Below, piece after piece: positions 1 through 9,025 of a stretch of 64,000 bases of DNA. Each line of letters begins with the position of its first letter. Positions within the stretch are counted from its first letter, which is position 1. The translations under genes were made by a program, and so were the position numbers. Source of the stretch: Ensifer adhaerens (lineage in GTDB: Bacteria > Pseudomonadota > Alphaproteobacteria > Rhizobiales > Rhizobiaceae); contig NZ_LAZS01000005.1 in assembly GCF_002007205.1 (NCBI RefSeq), forward strand, positions 806,001 to 870,000, in the 5' to 3' direction. The notes under the pieces are model-generated. The model saw only the letters and a list, made by a program, of their open reading frames with translations. It was not told the DNA's origin and did no database searches.

Positions 1-38
1 GAATTCGGCGACAACGCGATACGGGGACGTAGTTTCAT

Positions 39-1925
39 ATGAGAGTTCTTAAGACGGCAGCGATCGTAGCGCTCATGAGCGGCTGTGCGATCGCGACCAT
101 GGACGCGCGGCCGGCTTCGGCCTTCACGTTCGGCGATTTCATTCGGGCGGGCAGAAAGAAGCCCGAGGCGCAGGTGCAGCCGACCCAGCCGCTCCCCGGT
201 GTCGGCACGATGGCTGACCCGCAGCAGGCGGCCAGGCCGCTGCCGAAGATCACCGGCCCGAAATACTATACCTACAAGGCCGAACCGCTGCGCCGGATTT
301 CAACCGACAAGCTGCTCGATCCTGTCGTTACCGGTTCCGTGCGCAACGATGCGCTGCCGCCGATGCTGCGCACGCCGCTTGCCGACGCGCGGCAGTTCCT
401 TCCCGGGATCAACGTGCGGACCTCGGGCGATGTCGCAAAAGCGGTCGAAGCCCATTACGGCGCCCGCATGGACTACATCTGGATCGGCGCCGAAGGCGTC
501 AACGCCAAGGCGAAGGCGGCGGTCGCCGTTCTTGCCGACGCGGCCAAGGTCGGTCTCGACCCGCAGGACTACGCCGTCAACGTGCCCTCCGATACGTTCG
601 ATCGCGGCGACATGATCGCCCGCGAAAAGGAGCTGGTACAGTTCGAGATCGCGCTTTCGGCAGCAGCGCTCAGCTACGTGCAGGATACCGTGCGCGGCCG
701 CATCGATCCGAACAAAATCTCCGGCTACCACGACTTCAAGCGCAAGACGGTCGAGCTGTTGCCGCTTCTCGACAAGATGTCGACGAGCAGCGACATGACC
801 GCGCTTCTCAATGAGCAGAACCCGAAGAGCGCGCAATTTGCCGCTCTCTCCGCCGAACTGGTGAAGCTGCGCTCCGAGCAGAGCGTCGAGCAACGCGTCG
901 AAATCGCGCCCGGCACGCTGCTGAAGCCGGGCCAGAGCAATCCTGAACTCGCGAATATCATCGCGGGTATCCGGCTCAAAGGCTCGGAAAAGCTGAAGAC
1001 CGATCATGCCACGGTTCTTGCCGCCTACCAGGGCACGCCGGAATACACGCCGGAGCTGGTTGCCGTGGTCGAGGCCTTCCAGCAGGAGCACGGGCTCAAG
1101 GCCGACGGCGTCGTCGGCCAGGCGTCGCTTCGCATCCTGACCGGCGGCGACACGATTGCCTCCAAGATCAACAAGCTCGAAATCGCCATGGAGCAGGCGC
1201 GCTGGCTGCCCGATGGCCTTGGCGACCGCTATGTTTTCATCAACCAGCCGGCCTTTACCGCCACCTATGCCGACAAGGGCGCGGAGCAGTTCTCCATGCG
1301 CGTCGTCGTCGGCTCGAAGGCGAACCAGACCTACTTCTTCCAGGACGAGATCCAGACGGTCGAGGTCAATCCCTATTGGGGCGTGCCGCAGTCGATCATC
1401 GTCAACGAGATGCTGCCGAAGCTCAGGAGCGATCCGAACTATCTCGACCGCATGGGCTACCAGGTCGAGGTTGGCGGCCGACCGGTGCCGTCGGCATCGG
1501 TGAACTGGAACGGCTCGACCGCTTCGGTCGCGGTGCGCCAGCCGCCGAGCAGCGACAATGCGCTCGGCGAGTTGAAGATCCTGTTCCCCAACAGCCACGC
1601 GATCTACATGCACGACACGCCGTCGAAGAGCTTCTTCAAGCGTGACAACCGCGCGCTCAGCCATGGCTGCGTGCGGCTTGCCGATCCGCGCCTGATGGCG
1701 GCGGCCGTGCTCGGCACGAGTGTCGACGATGTCGGCAAGGAGATCGCCGGCGGCCGCAACAAGGCGCTGCAGGTTCCGGTGAAGGTTCCGGTCTACGTCG
1801 CCTACTTCACGGCTTGGCCGAACAAGGACGGCGTCGTCGAGTACTTCAACGACGTCTATGAGCGCGACATGTACATGAACCGGGCCTTCGATGCGACGCG
1901 CGGCGCGCGCCGGGCGGAAGGATAA
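39..1925 (+). CDS. L,D-transpeptidase (YkuD fold) with peptidoglycan-binding domain
   Basis: A 628-aa exported enzyme that should form or modify 3-3 cross-links in periplasmic peptidoglycan. Residues 1-28 form a signal peptide (a basic start, a hydrophobic stretch, then a likely cleavage after ARPASA). A PG_binding_1-like segment lies near residues 337-368. The YkuD catalytic motif SHGCVRL places the nucleophile at C544 with H542 beside it. The size and domain order match the long YcbB-like class, not the short ErfK type. Polar-growing Rhizobiales depend heavily on L,D-transpeptidases, so a housekeeping wall role is likely, but the exact reaction cannot be read from sequence. The ATG at 39 is the first in the frame and has GGGGACG about 9 bases upstream. 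The gene converges on gph and shares a terminator with it. Confidence 0.9.
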   Translation: MRVLKTAAIVALMSGCAIATMDARPASAFTFGDFIRAGRKKPEAQVQPTQPLPGVGTMADPQQAARPLPKITGPKYYTYKAEPLRRISTDKLLDPVVTGSVRNDALPPMLRTPLADARQFLPGINVRTSGDVAKAVEAHYGARMDYIWIGAEGVNAKAKAAVAVLADAAKVGLDPQDYAVNVPSDTFDRGDMIAREKELVQFEIALSAAALSYVQDTVRGRIDPNKISGYHDFKRKTVELLPLLDKMSTSSDMTALLNEQNPKSAQFAALSAELVKLRSEQSVEQRVEIAPGTLLKPGQSNPELANIIAGIRLKGSEKLKTDHATVLAAYQGTPEYTPELVAVVEAFQQEHGLKADGVVGQASLRILTGGDTIASKINKLEIAMEQARWLPDGLGDRYVFINQPAFTATYADKGAEQFSMRVVVGSKANQTYFFQDEIQTVEVNPYWGVPQSIIVNEMLPKLRSDPNYLDRMGYQVEVGGRPVPSASVNWNGSTASVAVRQPPSSDNALGELKILFPNSHAIYMHDTPSKSFFKRDNRALSHGCVRLADPRLMAAAVLGTSVDDVGKEIAGGRNKALQVPVKVPVYVAYFTAWPNKDGVVEYFNDVYERDMYMNRAFDATRGARRAEG

Positions 1926-1926
1926 G

Positions 1927-1961
1927 CAAGAAAAAGGCCGCTTCGAGCGGCCTTTTTCTTG
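1927..1961. terminator. bidirectional intrinsic terminator
   Basis: A perfect 16-bp stem with a 3-base loop. A-rich and T-rich outer arms (AAGAAAAAGGCC and GGCCTTTTTCTT) give a U-tract in both directions. It sits between the convergent stops of the L,D-transpeptidase gene and gph and can serve both. Confidence 0.9.
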
Positions 1962-1965
1962 TCTG

Positions 1966-2640
1966 CTATTTGGAAAACAGGCCCGAGACCAGATCCGGGG
2001 TCAGCTCGTCGAAGTGGCTGATGACAACGGTGGGGTCGAGGCTTTCGACCGGTACATCGGAATAGCCGAAGGGAACGGCGATCGAGGGCACCTGAGCATT
2101 GCGGGCGACGAGGAAGTCGTTGAGGCTGTCGCCAACCATCACGGTGCGGGTCGCCAGGCCGCCGGCATTGCTGACCGTCCGCAGGAGGTGCTCGGCATTG
2201 GGCTTGCGCACTTCAAAGGTATCGCCGCCCGAGATCGCCGCGAAGCGCTCGATCAGGCCGAGGCGCTCGAGCAGGCGGGTGGCGAGCTTTTCCGGCTTGT
2301 TGGTGCACACGGCAAGCTTGAAGCCGGCGCCCGAGAGGCGGTCGAGCGCGTCGATCAGGCCCGGATAGGGCAGCGATTCGCCCGGCATCGAGCCGTGGTA
2401 GAAATCGACGAACTCCTTCAGCTGCCATTCCAGCATGTCTTCGGCGAGCGGTTTCTGCCTGAGCGCAAAGGTGCGCTCGATCATGGCGCGCGCGCCATGG
2501 CCGACAAGATGCGTGAGGTCGCCATAGGTAACCGGCTCGACGCCGGCCTGGGTGACCGCATGGTTGAGGCTGGCGACCAGGTCCGGCGCCGTGTCGACGA
2601 GCGTTCCGTCGAGATCGAAGACGACAATGGGAGAAGACAA
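1966..2640 (-). CDS. gph: phosphoglycolate phosphatase (HAD family)
   Basis: A 224-aa cytosolic HAD hydrolase. The N-terminal motif FDLDGTLVDT gives the Asp nucleophile D9 and acid/base D11. The second motif is a Thr in AVCTNKPEKL, and the C-terminal MVGDSLND supplies the Mg-binding acids. It should dephosphorylate 2-phosphoglycolate, which is formed by Rubisco oxygenation or DNA repair. The frame stays open well upstream, but no good ATG lies there. The TTG at 2640 is preceded by AAGAGG at 8 bases and gives a protein of normal family length starting just before the first HAD motif, so I chose it. Divergent from rpiA. Confidence 0.88.
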   Translation of the reverse strand: MSSPIVVFDLDGTLVDTAPDLVASLNHAVTQAGVEPVTYGDLTHLVGHGARAMIERTFALRQKPLAEDMLEWQLKEFVDFYHGSMPGESLPYPGLIDALDRLSGAGFKLAVCTNKPEKLATRLLERLGLIERFAAISGGDTFEVRKPNAEHLLRTVSNAGGLATRTVMVGDSLNDFLVARNAQVPSIAVPFGYSDVPVESLDPTVVISHFDELTPDLVSGLFSK

Positions 2641-2864
2641 GGAGAAAACCTCTTGGTGCTGAAAACCGTTGCTGATCGGGTAGGCGAACTCATCGGCGAT
2701 TGCAATGGCAAGCCGGCGCGGCCAGCCATGCGGAATCCTGAACGCCGGTTTCATTTTGACTTTTGTTTGCGTCGTCGGGCGTGTAAGTGTCACAGCGGAA
2801 AACGGGCGGCCGTTCGCTGATTGCGGCCTGCTGCCCGTGCGAATCACAAGGGAGCGACCGGCGC

Positions 2865-3560
2865 ATGGACGCCCGCGAAATGAAAATCAAAGCCGCGGCC
2901 GCGGCGCTGGAATATGTCGAGGACGGCATGCGTCTCGGCATCGGTACGGGCTCGACGGCCGAGGAGTTTGTCCGGCTCTTGGCCGAGAAGGTCGCCGCCG
3001 GCTTTCGCATCGAAGGCGTTCCCACCTCGGAGCGCACCGCGCGTCTCTGCCTCGAACTGGGCGTTCCGCTGAAATCGCTCGATGAACTGCCGGAGCTCGA
3101 TCTGACGATCGACGGAGCCGACGAGGTCGATGGCCGATTGCGGCTGATCAAGGGCGGCGGCGGTGCGCTGCTGCGCGAAAAGATCGTCGCGGCCGCCTCC
3201 AACCGGATGATCGTGATTGCCGACGAGACGAAGGTCGTCGATGTTCTCGGCGCTTTCAAACTGCCGATCGAGGTCAATCCTTTCGGTCAGGTGGCAACCC
3301 GGATCGCGATCGAAAAGGTCGCCTCGCGCCTCGGCCTTTCCGGCGATATCACTGTCCGCCAGTCCCATGACGGCGCCTTCCTGACGGACGGCGGGCACCT
3401 CATTCTCGATGCATCTTTTGGCCGTATTCCTGATGCAGATGCGCTCGCGGGGGAGCTGAATGCCATTCCCGGTGTCGTCGAGCACGGGCTTTTCATCGGT
3501 ATCGCTTCGCTGGCAATCATTGCCGGGCCGCAAGGGGCACGCACGCTGACGGCGTCCTGA
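2865..3560 (+). CDS. rpiA: ribose-5-phosphate isomerase A
   Basis: A 231-aa enzyme interconverting ribose 5-phosphate and ribulose 5-phosphate in the pentose phosphate pathway. Recognised by the N-terminal phosphate loop GTGSTAEEF (about residue 27), the catalytic-region motif DGADEVDG and the following [11 protein letters not shown], in the expected order. The length is typical of RpiA. The frame is open upstream, but the ATG at 2865 has AAGGGAG about 10 bases ahead and starts just before the conserved region. Its neighbour gph on the opposite strand is also a sugar-phosphate enzyme. Confidence 0.95.
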   Translation: MDAREMKIKAAAAALEYVEDGMRLGIGTGSTAEEFVRLLAEKVAAGFRIEGVPTSERTARLCLELGVPLKSLDELPELDLTIDGADEVDGRLRLIKGGGGALLREKIVAAASNRMIVIADETKVVDVLGAFKLPIEVNPFGQVATRIAIEKVASRLGLSGDITVRQSHDGAFLTDGGHLILDASFGRIPDADALAGELNAIPGVVEHGLFIGIASLAIIAGPQGARTLTAS

Positions 3561-3679
3561 GCCGGCCTCGTTGTCCCTTGAGGGGCAGGGGCGGTGAAGA
3601 CAACAGGTTTCCATACATGCGGGCCTTGCGGCGGCAATCGCCCGGGCAGCATGCGACAAACACAGGAGCAAGGGTAAAA

Positions 3680-4228
3680 ATGAACAAACTCGCAGGTCTT
3701 GTCCGCACTTTCGCTGCCACCGCGGTTCTGCTGTCCGCGTCCGTTCCGGCGGTCAAGGCCCAGGATGTCTCCGAAGACCAGATCAAGGCGGCGCGCGCGA
3801 CGATCGCCGCTCTCGGCGTGACCAACAGCTTCGACAACATTCTGCCGAACCTTGCCGAGCGCCTGAAGAACACGCTGATCCAGGCGTCGCCGAACCATCA
3901 GGAACTGATCACCGCGACCGTCGACGAGAAGGCGCTGACCCTCGCCGCCCGCCGCGCCGATCTCGAAAACGAAGCAGCGACGATCTACGCCAAGACCTTT
4001 TCGCTCGAAGAGCTGAACGCCATCACCGAGTTCTACAACTCTGCCGCCGGCAAGAAGCTGTTGAACGACGGTCCGATCGCCTCGCGCGAGCTCCTCAAGG
4101 CCGCCGACATCTGGGCGTCCGGCGTTTCGCGCGATCTGACCCAGGAAGCGACCAAGTCGCTCGACGAAAAGGTCGGCAGCACCCAGCCGGCTGCAGCCGA
4201 AGGCGCAGTTCAGGCACCGGCACAATAA
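3680..4228 (+). CDS. exported DUF2059 domain protein
   Basis: A 182-aa protein with a clear signal peptide (MNKLAGLVRTF, hydrophobic core, cleavage near VKAQ at residue 28) and a helical DUF2059 domain around residues 85-150. That domain includes the typical stretch in which the C-terminal half favours FYNSAAGKKLL. A short Ala/Pro/Gln-rich tail follows. Members of this family in Rhizobiales are periplasmic and of unknown function. The ATG at 3680 has AGGAGCAAGGG upstream. It follows rpiA by 119 bases on the same strand, and a strong terminator follows the gene. Confidence 0.82.
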   Translation: MNKLAGLVRTFAATAVLLSASVPAVKAQDVSEDQIKAARATIAALGVTNSFDNILPNLAERLKNTLIQASPNHQELITATVDEKALTLAARRADLENEAATIYAKTFSLEELNAITEFYNSAAGKKLLNDGPIASRELLKAADIWASGVSRDLTQEATKSLDEKVGSTQPAAAEGAVQAPAQ

Positions 4229-4263
4229 GCTGCGGCGCCGAGCGCCTTCATCACGTTTCGAGG

Positions 4264-4290
4264 AGCCCGGAGCGATCCGGGCTTTTCTTT
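4264..4290 (+). terminator. intrinsic terminator after the DUF2059 gene
   Basis: Stem AGCCCGGA / TCCGGGCT (8 bp) with loop GCGA, followed directly by TTTCTTTT. It lies 36 bases past the stop of the DUF2059 gene and ahead of gor. Confidence 0.85.
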
Positions 4291-4420
4291 TGCCCGGGGG
4301 CTCCACTATATGTGCCTGCGGCGCGGCCCTTCGCTGCGCCCGGTTGCGTGTCGCCGCCAAGATCGGCCGGCGCGCTTTTCAGATCGCCAATTCGGCCCGC
4401 TTGCTTTCAGGAGACTGCCC

Positions 4421-5809
4421 ATGCCCGCTTTCGACTATGACCTTTTCGTAATCGGCGGCGGTTCGGGTGGCGTCAGAAGCGGGCGCCTGGCCGCAAGCCT
4501 CGGCAAGAAGGTCGCGATCGCCGAAGAATTTCGTTACGGCGGCACCTGCGTCATTCGCGGCTGCGTGCCGAAGAAGCTCTATGTCTACGCGTCGCAATAT
4601 TCGGAGCACTTCGAGGATGCGGCCGGCTTCGGCTGGACGGTCGGCGAAAGCCGGTTCGACTGGAAGAAGCTGGTCGCCGCCAAGGAACAGGAAATCACCC
4701 GGCTCGAAGGGCTCTACCAGAAGGGCTTGAACAATGCCGGCGCCGAAATCCTGCATACGCGCGCCGAGCTTGTCGGCCCGAACACGGTTCGTCTGGCGTT
4801 TAGCGGCAAGACCGTGACGGCCGAGCGCATCGTGATTGCCGTCGGCGGCCATCCGACGCCGCATGACGCGCTGCCGGGCCACGAGCATTGCATCTCCTCC
4901 AACGAGGCGTTCGACCTCGCCGAACTGCCGAAGTCGATCCTGATCGCCGGCGGCGGCTACATCGCCGTCGAATTCGCCAACGTCTTCCACGGCCTCGGCG
5001 TCGAAACGACGCTGATCTATCGCGGCAAGGAAATTCTCTCGCGCTTCGACCAGGACCTGCGTCGCGGGCTGCATGCGGCGATGGAAGAGAAGGGCATCCG
5101 CATCCTTTGCGAAGACATCATCCAGTCGGTCACGCTCGATGCCGACGGCAAGCGCGTCGCGCACACGATGAAGCATGGCGATATCGCCGTCGACCAGGTG
5201 ATGCTGGCGCTCGGTCGCGTGCCGAACACGAAGGGACTTGGCCTCGAAGCTGCAGGTGTGAAGACCGACGAGCGTGGCGCCATCGTCGTCGACGCCTTCT
5301 CGCGCACCAGCGCACCCGGTATCTACGCGCTCGGTGACGTCACCGACCGCGTGCAGCTGACGCCGGTCGCAATCCACGAGGCGATGTGCTTCATCGAGAC
5401 CGAGTACAGGAACAATCCGGTGTCGCCGGACCACGACCTGATCGCGACCGCCGTCTTCTCGCAGCCGGAAATCGGTACCGTCGGTCTGACGGAAGAGGAA
5501 GCGGCGCGCCGGTTCGACGAACTCGAAGTCTACCGCGCCGAGTTCCGGCCGATGAAGGCGACGCTTTCGGGCCGCAAGGAAAAGATGATCATGAAGCTGA
5601 TCGTCAATGCCGCCGACCGCAAGGTGCTCGGCGCCCATATCCTCGGTCACGACGCCGGCGAAATGGCGCAGCTGCTGGGCATTTCGCTGAAGGCCGGCTG
5701 CACCAAGGACGATTTCGACCGGACGATGGCGGTGCACCCGACGGCGGCGGAAGAATTGGTGACGATGTATTCGCCCTCCTACCGCATCCGCAAGGGCGAG
5801 CGGGTCTGA
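4421..5809 (+). CDS. gor: glutathione-disulfide reductase
   Basis: A 462-aa FAD flavoprotein that reduces glutathione disulfide with NADPH in the cytosol. The FAD-binding GGGSGG is at residues 12-17. The redox-active disulfide is in GGTCVIRGCVPKK (C43 and C48), and a second GGGY motif (residues about 172-175) starts the NAD(P) domain. The dimer interface carries the catalytic HPTAAEE near the C-terminus. The motif VIRGCVPKK favours glutathione reductase over lipoamide dehydrogenase, which has NVGCIPSK. The ATG at 4421 has TCAGGAG upstream. The stop is 6 bases from the stop of the convergent LysR gene, with no obvious terminator between them. Confidence 0.95.
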   Translation: MPAFDYDLFVIGGGSGGVRSGRLAASLGKKVAIAEEFRYGGTCVIRGCVPKKLYVYASQYSEHFEDAAGFGWTVGESRFDWKKLVAAKEQEITRLEGLYQKGLNNAGAEILHTRAELVGPNTVRLAFSGKTVTAERIVIAVGGHPTPHDALPGHEHCISSNEAFDLAELPKSILIAGGGYIAVEFANVFHGLGVETTLIYRGKEILSRFDQDLRRGLHAAMEEKGIRILCEDIIQSVTLDADGKRVAHTMKHGDIAVDQVMLALGRVPNTKGLGLEAAGVKTDERGAIVVDAFSRTSAPGIYALGDVTDRVQLTPVAIHEAMCFIETEYRNNPVSPDHDLIATAVFSQPEIGTVGLTEEEAARRFDELEVYRAEFRPMKATLSGRKEKMIMKLIVNAADRKVLGAHILGHDAGEMAQLLGISLKAGCTKDDFDRTMAVHPTAAEELVTMYSPSYRIRKGERV

Positions 5810-5815
5810 CCCGCT

Positions 5816-6679
5816 TCAGGCGGTCGCGCCCGCAAACCGTGCTTCCTCACGCTTGAAAAGATCGGCGAGTCGATCGATGACCGTCCGGACTTCCGGGCGG
5901 CGACGGTCGTCGTCGTTGGCCGCAATCCACAACGGATGCGTCAGGCCCTCAATCAACCCGCCTTCGCGCCTGAGGAGCGGATCACCGTCGCCGACGAAGG
6001 CGGGCAGGACGCCGCGTCCGGCGCCGTTGCGGATCAGCCGCACGAGAAGGGCGGGACTGTCGGTCCACGTGTGGATCTGCTGCTCGCGGTTTTCAAAGAC
6101 CCATCTCTCGGCCGGCGAACCGGCGACTTCGGTACCGATCGATATCCAGGGAAAGTCGTCGCGCTCCGGCATGTTGGCGGGACGATAGACGGCATAGGCG
6201 ATGTTCACCGAGCGGCGTACCGCCACGTTGCCCGAGTGCGGCTTTTCGTGCAGCACGGCGACATCGGCCTCTCTGAAGGTCAGGTCGAGGCCGCGATGCG
6301 CGTGCTTGCAGCAGAAGCGAAAACCGTCGCCGGCGGCGCGGATGTCGGTTGAGTGATCGGCGACGAAGCCTGAGACCCAGGCGTCGCTTGCGACCGAGAC
6401 GACCGGCAGCGCGAAAGCGTCGCGGTGCCAGTCGGAGATGTTCGCGGCGGCATTCCGCATGGCACGGACATGTTCGAGGAGGATCTGGCCATCGTGGGCG
6501 AGGCGATAGCCTTGCTGGCTGCGGATGAAGAGTGCCCTGCCGGTCGCTCGCTCGAGCGCGAGCATGCGGCGGCCGATGGTCGGCGCGCTCAAGCCTGTCC
6601 GCATGGCAGCACCGCTCAAGCCGCCCTCGGTCGCGACGTGATAGAACAGTTTCAAATCGTCCCAGGCTGCCTCGGCCAT
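5816..6679 (-). CDS. LysR-family transcriptional regulator
   Basis: A 287-aa regulator. An N-terminal winged helix-turn-helix (about residues 6-65, with the LSAPTIGRRMLALE recognition region) is followed by a type 2 periplasmic-binding-like effector domain. The ATG at 6679 has GGAG at 5 bases. A GTG two codons upstream is less well supported. It is convergent with gor and divergent from a small gene at 6833, and a perfect 16-bp palindrome lies between the divergent starts. By the usual LysR arrangement the small gene, or the regulator itself, is the likely target. The effector is unknown. Confidence 0.85.
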   Translation of the reverse strand: MAEAAWDDLKLFYHVATEGGLSGAAMRTGLSAPTIGRRMLALERATGRALFIRSQQGYRLAHDGQILLEHVRAMRNAAANISDWHRDAFALPVVSVASDAWVSGFVADHSTDIRAAGDGFRFCCKHAHRGLDLTFREADVAVLHEKPHSGNVAVRRSVNIAYAVYRPANMPERDDFPWISIGTEVAGSPAERWVFENREQQIHTWTDSPALLVRLIRNGAGRGVLPAFVGDGDPLLRREGGLIEGLTHPLWIAANDDDRRRPEVRTVIDRLADLFKREEARFAGATA

Positions 6680-6745
6680 AAGCACTCCATGGCGGTCTTC
6701 GTCTCGTACTAACGCGGGTCGCCCGCCTTGGCTTCCGTTCGCGGA

Positions 6746-6761
6746 TGAAAGACGTCTTTCA
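6746..6761. promoter_or_regulatory. 16-bp perfect palindrome, candidate LysR operator
   Basis: TGAAAGACGTCTTTCA is self-complementary over all 16 bases. It sits between the start of the LysR gene (6679) and the start of the divergent small gene (6833). The position fits an operator. The LysR T-N11-A rule is only loosely met, so assignment to this regulator is inference. Confidence 0.5.
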
Positions 6762-6832
6762 GCAGTGCGCCTACAACGCTGCCGGCAAAGACATTAGGTC
6801 TCCGATTGTCTCAAGGCAAAGGAGGCAAGACC

Positions 6833-7087
6833 ATGCTTGAACATTGGGCAGTCATGTGGACGGTTCTGCAACGCGAAAGCCGCCGCGGGCAGCGCAGCGG
6901 CCTGGATGATCCGCTGGACGCGCCGGAGTGGCGCGGCCTGCACTGGGTGCTGCCGTTCATCTCTTTCCTGTTTGGTCGGCGCAGGCCGGACGCTCGCCCG
7001 ACACGCGCCACTGCGACGCCCGCCAGGGCGCACAAGGACGGGAGGGCCAGCCGTTGCGGGCCGCAGGCCGTCGGGCACCATCGATGA
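6833..7087 (+). CDS. small hypothetical protein, 84 aa
   Basis: A small gene I do not recognise. Support comes from a near-perfect Shine-Dalgarno (AAAGGAGG, 8 bases before the ATG at 6833) and from its place opposite a LysR regulator across a palindrome. The product has a short hydrophobic patch (WVLPFISFLFG, about residues 42-52) followed by a strongly basic Arg-rich tail (RRRP, then many R/K). That suggests membrane association or nucleic-acid contact but proves neither. The 3' half is Arg/Ala/Pro-rich, as any GC-rich open frame would be, so the end of the real protein is less certain than its start. Confidence 0.5.
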   Translation: MLEHWAVMWTVLQRESRRGQRSGLDDPLDAPEWRGLHWVLPFISFLFGRRRPDARPTRATATPARAHKDGRASRCGPQAVGHHR

Positions 7088-7466
7088 ACGCACCGTTGCC
7101 TATCTCGGCCGCGTTGCCGCGCAGCTGCCGCGGCAGCGCGCGGACGCCACTATCCTATTGAAACCGCGCACAGTTCTTTCGATATACATGGTCGTGCTTT
7201 CGGGATCGTGCGCCCTGCGGACATATCCTTGCGCTCCGGGCGTCCTGCAAAGCAATGAATTCTGATAGGATGGCTTTCCAAGCGTTTCCTTAACGTCTAT
7301 AAGCCCGCATTCCGCGGCGTTTTCGGCTGGGCGGGCACGAGGCTTGGCCGAGTGACCGGGGCAGGGCCTGCGGATGTTGAGTGAAATTTCCGAATACCGG
7401 GCGGCCGCGTTGGCCGCCGGGCGCGACCCGCGCGGTTGGTTCCGCGGCAGACAACAGGTGATCGAA
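7088..7466. other. 379-bp intergenic leader of the DAHP synthase gene
   Basis: No convincing gene. It holds a 14-bp GC palindrome GCTGCCGCGGCAGC at 7124-7137, which can fold and may end transcription of the small upstream gene. It also holds a promoter-like pair at 7158-7186. An ATG-started 25-codon frame (7188-7265) overlaps the predicted transcription start, has no ribosome site and carries no run of aromatic codons, so I do not call it an attenuator peptide. Confidence 0.5.
7158..7186 (+). promoter_or_regulatory. sigma-70-like promoter for the DAHP synthase gene
   Basis: TTGAAA, a 17-base spacer, then GATATA. If used, it gives a leader of about 270 bases before the start at 7467. Assigned by eye only. 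Confidence 0.4.
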
Positions 7467-8840
7467 ATGGCACAGACTTGGACTCCAAACAGCTGGCGGC
7501 AGAAACCCATCCAGCAGGTGCCGGACTATCCGGACCTGGCAGCGCTTGAGGCGACCGAAGCACGCCTCGCGAAGTATCCGCCGCTGGTGTTTGCGGGTGA
7601 AGCACGCCGCCTGAAGAGCGCCCTTGCCAATGTCGCCGAAGGCCGCGGCTTCCTGCTGCAGGGCGGCGACTGCGCCGAAAGCTTCGCCGAACACGGCGCC
7701 GATACGATCCGCGACTTCTTCCGCGCCTTCCTGCAGATGGCCGTCGTCCTGACTTTCGGCGCACAGCAGCCGGTGGTGAAGGTCGGCCGTATTGCCGGCC
7801 AGTTCGCCAAGCCCCGTTCGTCGGGCATCGAGAAGCAGGGCGACGTGACGCTGCCATCCTACCGCGGCGACATCATCAACGGCATCGAGTTCACCGAGGA
7901 AGCGCGCATTCCGAACCCGGAACGCCAGATCATGGCTTACCGCCAGTCGGCCGCGACGCTGAACCTTCTGCGCGCCTTCGCGATGGGTGGCTATGCCAAC
8001 CTCGACAACGTGCACCAGTGGATGCTCGGCTTCGTCAAGGACAGCCCGCAGGCCGAGCGCTACCGCAAGCTCGCCGACCGCATCTCCGAAACCATGGACT
8101 TCATGAAGGCAATCGGCATCACCTCGGAAAACCATCCGAGCCTGCGCGAGACCGATTTCTTCACCAGCCACGAGGCGCTGCTGCTCGGCTACGAGCAGGC
8201 GCTGACGCGTGTCGATTCGACCTCGGGCGATTGGTACGCCACGTCCGGCCACATGATCTGGATCGGCGACCGTACCCGCCAGCCCGACCATGCGCATATC
8301 GAATACTGCCGCGGCATCAAGAACCCGCTCGGCCTGAAGTGTGGTCCGTCGCTGACGGCCGACGGTCTCTTGGAGCTGATCGATCTGCTCAACCCGGCCA
8401 ACGAAGCTGGCCGTCTGACGCTGATTTGCCGCTTCGGCCACGACAAGGTGGCCGAGCATCTGCCGCGCCTCATCCGTGCGGTCGAGCGCGAAGGCAAGAA
8501 GGTCGTCTGGTCCTGCGACCCGATGCACGGCAACACGATCACGCTCAACAACTACAAGACCCGTCCGTTCGAGCGGATCCTGTCGGAAGTCGAGAGCTTC
8601 TTCCAGATCCACCGTGCCGAAGGCTCGCATCCGGGCGGTATCCACATCGAGATGACCGGCAACGACGTGACAGAATGCACCGGCGGCGCCCGCGCGCTTT
8701 CCGGCGACGATCTCGCCGACCGCTACCACACCCATTGCGACCCGCGCCTCAACGCGGACCAGGCGCTGGAACTCGCCTTCCTGCTCGCCGAACGCATGAA
8801 GGGCGGCCGCGACGAGAAGAGGATGGTCGTCAACGGCTGA
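7467..8840 (+). CDS. class II 3-deoxy-7-phosphoheptulonate synthase
   Basis: A 457-aa enzyme for the first step of the shikimate pathway: phosphoenolpyruvate plus erythrose 4-phosphate gives DAHP. It belongs to the plant-like class II family (AroAII), recognised by the N-terminal [11 protein letters not shown], then [10 protein letters not shown] (substrate and metal Cys), [26 protein letters not shown] and [15 protein letters not shown]. The length is normal for the family. The frame is open further upstream, but the ATG at 7467 is where family members begin. AGGTG precedes it at 7 bases. A single promoter-like site lies in the long leader, and a terminator follows the gene. Confidence 0.93.
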   Translation: MAQTWTPNSWRQKPIQQVPDYPDLAALEATEARLAKYPPLVFAGEARRLKSALANVAEGRGFLLQGGDCAESFAEHGADTIRDFFRAFLQMAVVLTFGAQQPVVKVGRIAGQFAKPRSSGIEKQGDVTLPSYRGDIINGIEFTEEARIPNPERQIMAYRQSAATLNLLRAFAMGGYANLDNVHQWMLGFVKDSPQAERYRKLADRISETMDFMKAIGITSENHPSLRETDFFTSHEALLLGYEQALTRVDSTSGDWYATSGHMIWIGDRTRQPDHAHIEYCRGIKNPLGLKCGPSLTADGLLELIDLLNPANEAGRLTLICRFGHDKVAEHLPRLIRAVEREGKKVVWSCDPMHGNTITLNNYKTRPFERILSEVESFFQIHRAEGSHPGGIHIEMTGNDVTECTGGARALSGDDLADRYHTHCDPRLNADQALELAFLLAERMKGGRDEKRMVVNG

Positions 8841-8899
8841 TCTAAATCTCTGGCATTGTTCAGGTTTTCTGAACGTCGCTTGGATGCTTTGAATTTGAC

Positions 8900-8937
8900 A
8901 ATGCCGGGCCGGCTCTGGAAGCTAGCCCGGCATTTTC
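8900..8937 (+). terminator. intrinsic terminator after the DAHP synthase gene
   Basis: Stem AATGCCGGGC / GCCCGGCATT (10 bp) with a 15-base loop, ending in TTTT. It starts 59 bases after the stop codon. Confidence 0.75.
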
Positions 8938-9025
8938 GTGTCTGGAGCAGGGCGCGGCGCGGGCTGTCGCTTGCGTCGGCACGCTCCATGGCACGATCGA
9001 GGGGTCATGAACTTGGGGAGGGGCA

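Noticed and set aside
7188-7265. 25-codon frame as an attenuator peptide for DAHP synthase
   Set aside because: Starts at or before the predicted transcription start, lacks a ribosome site and has no run of Trp, Phe or Tyr codons.
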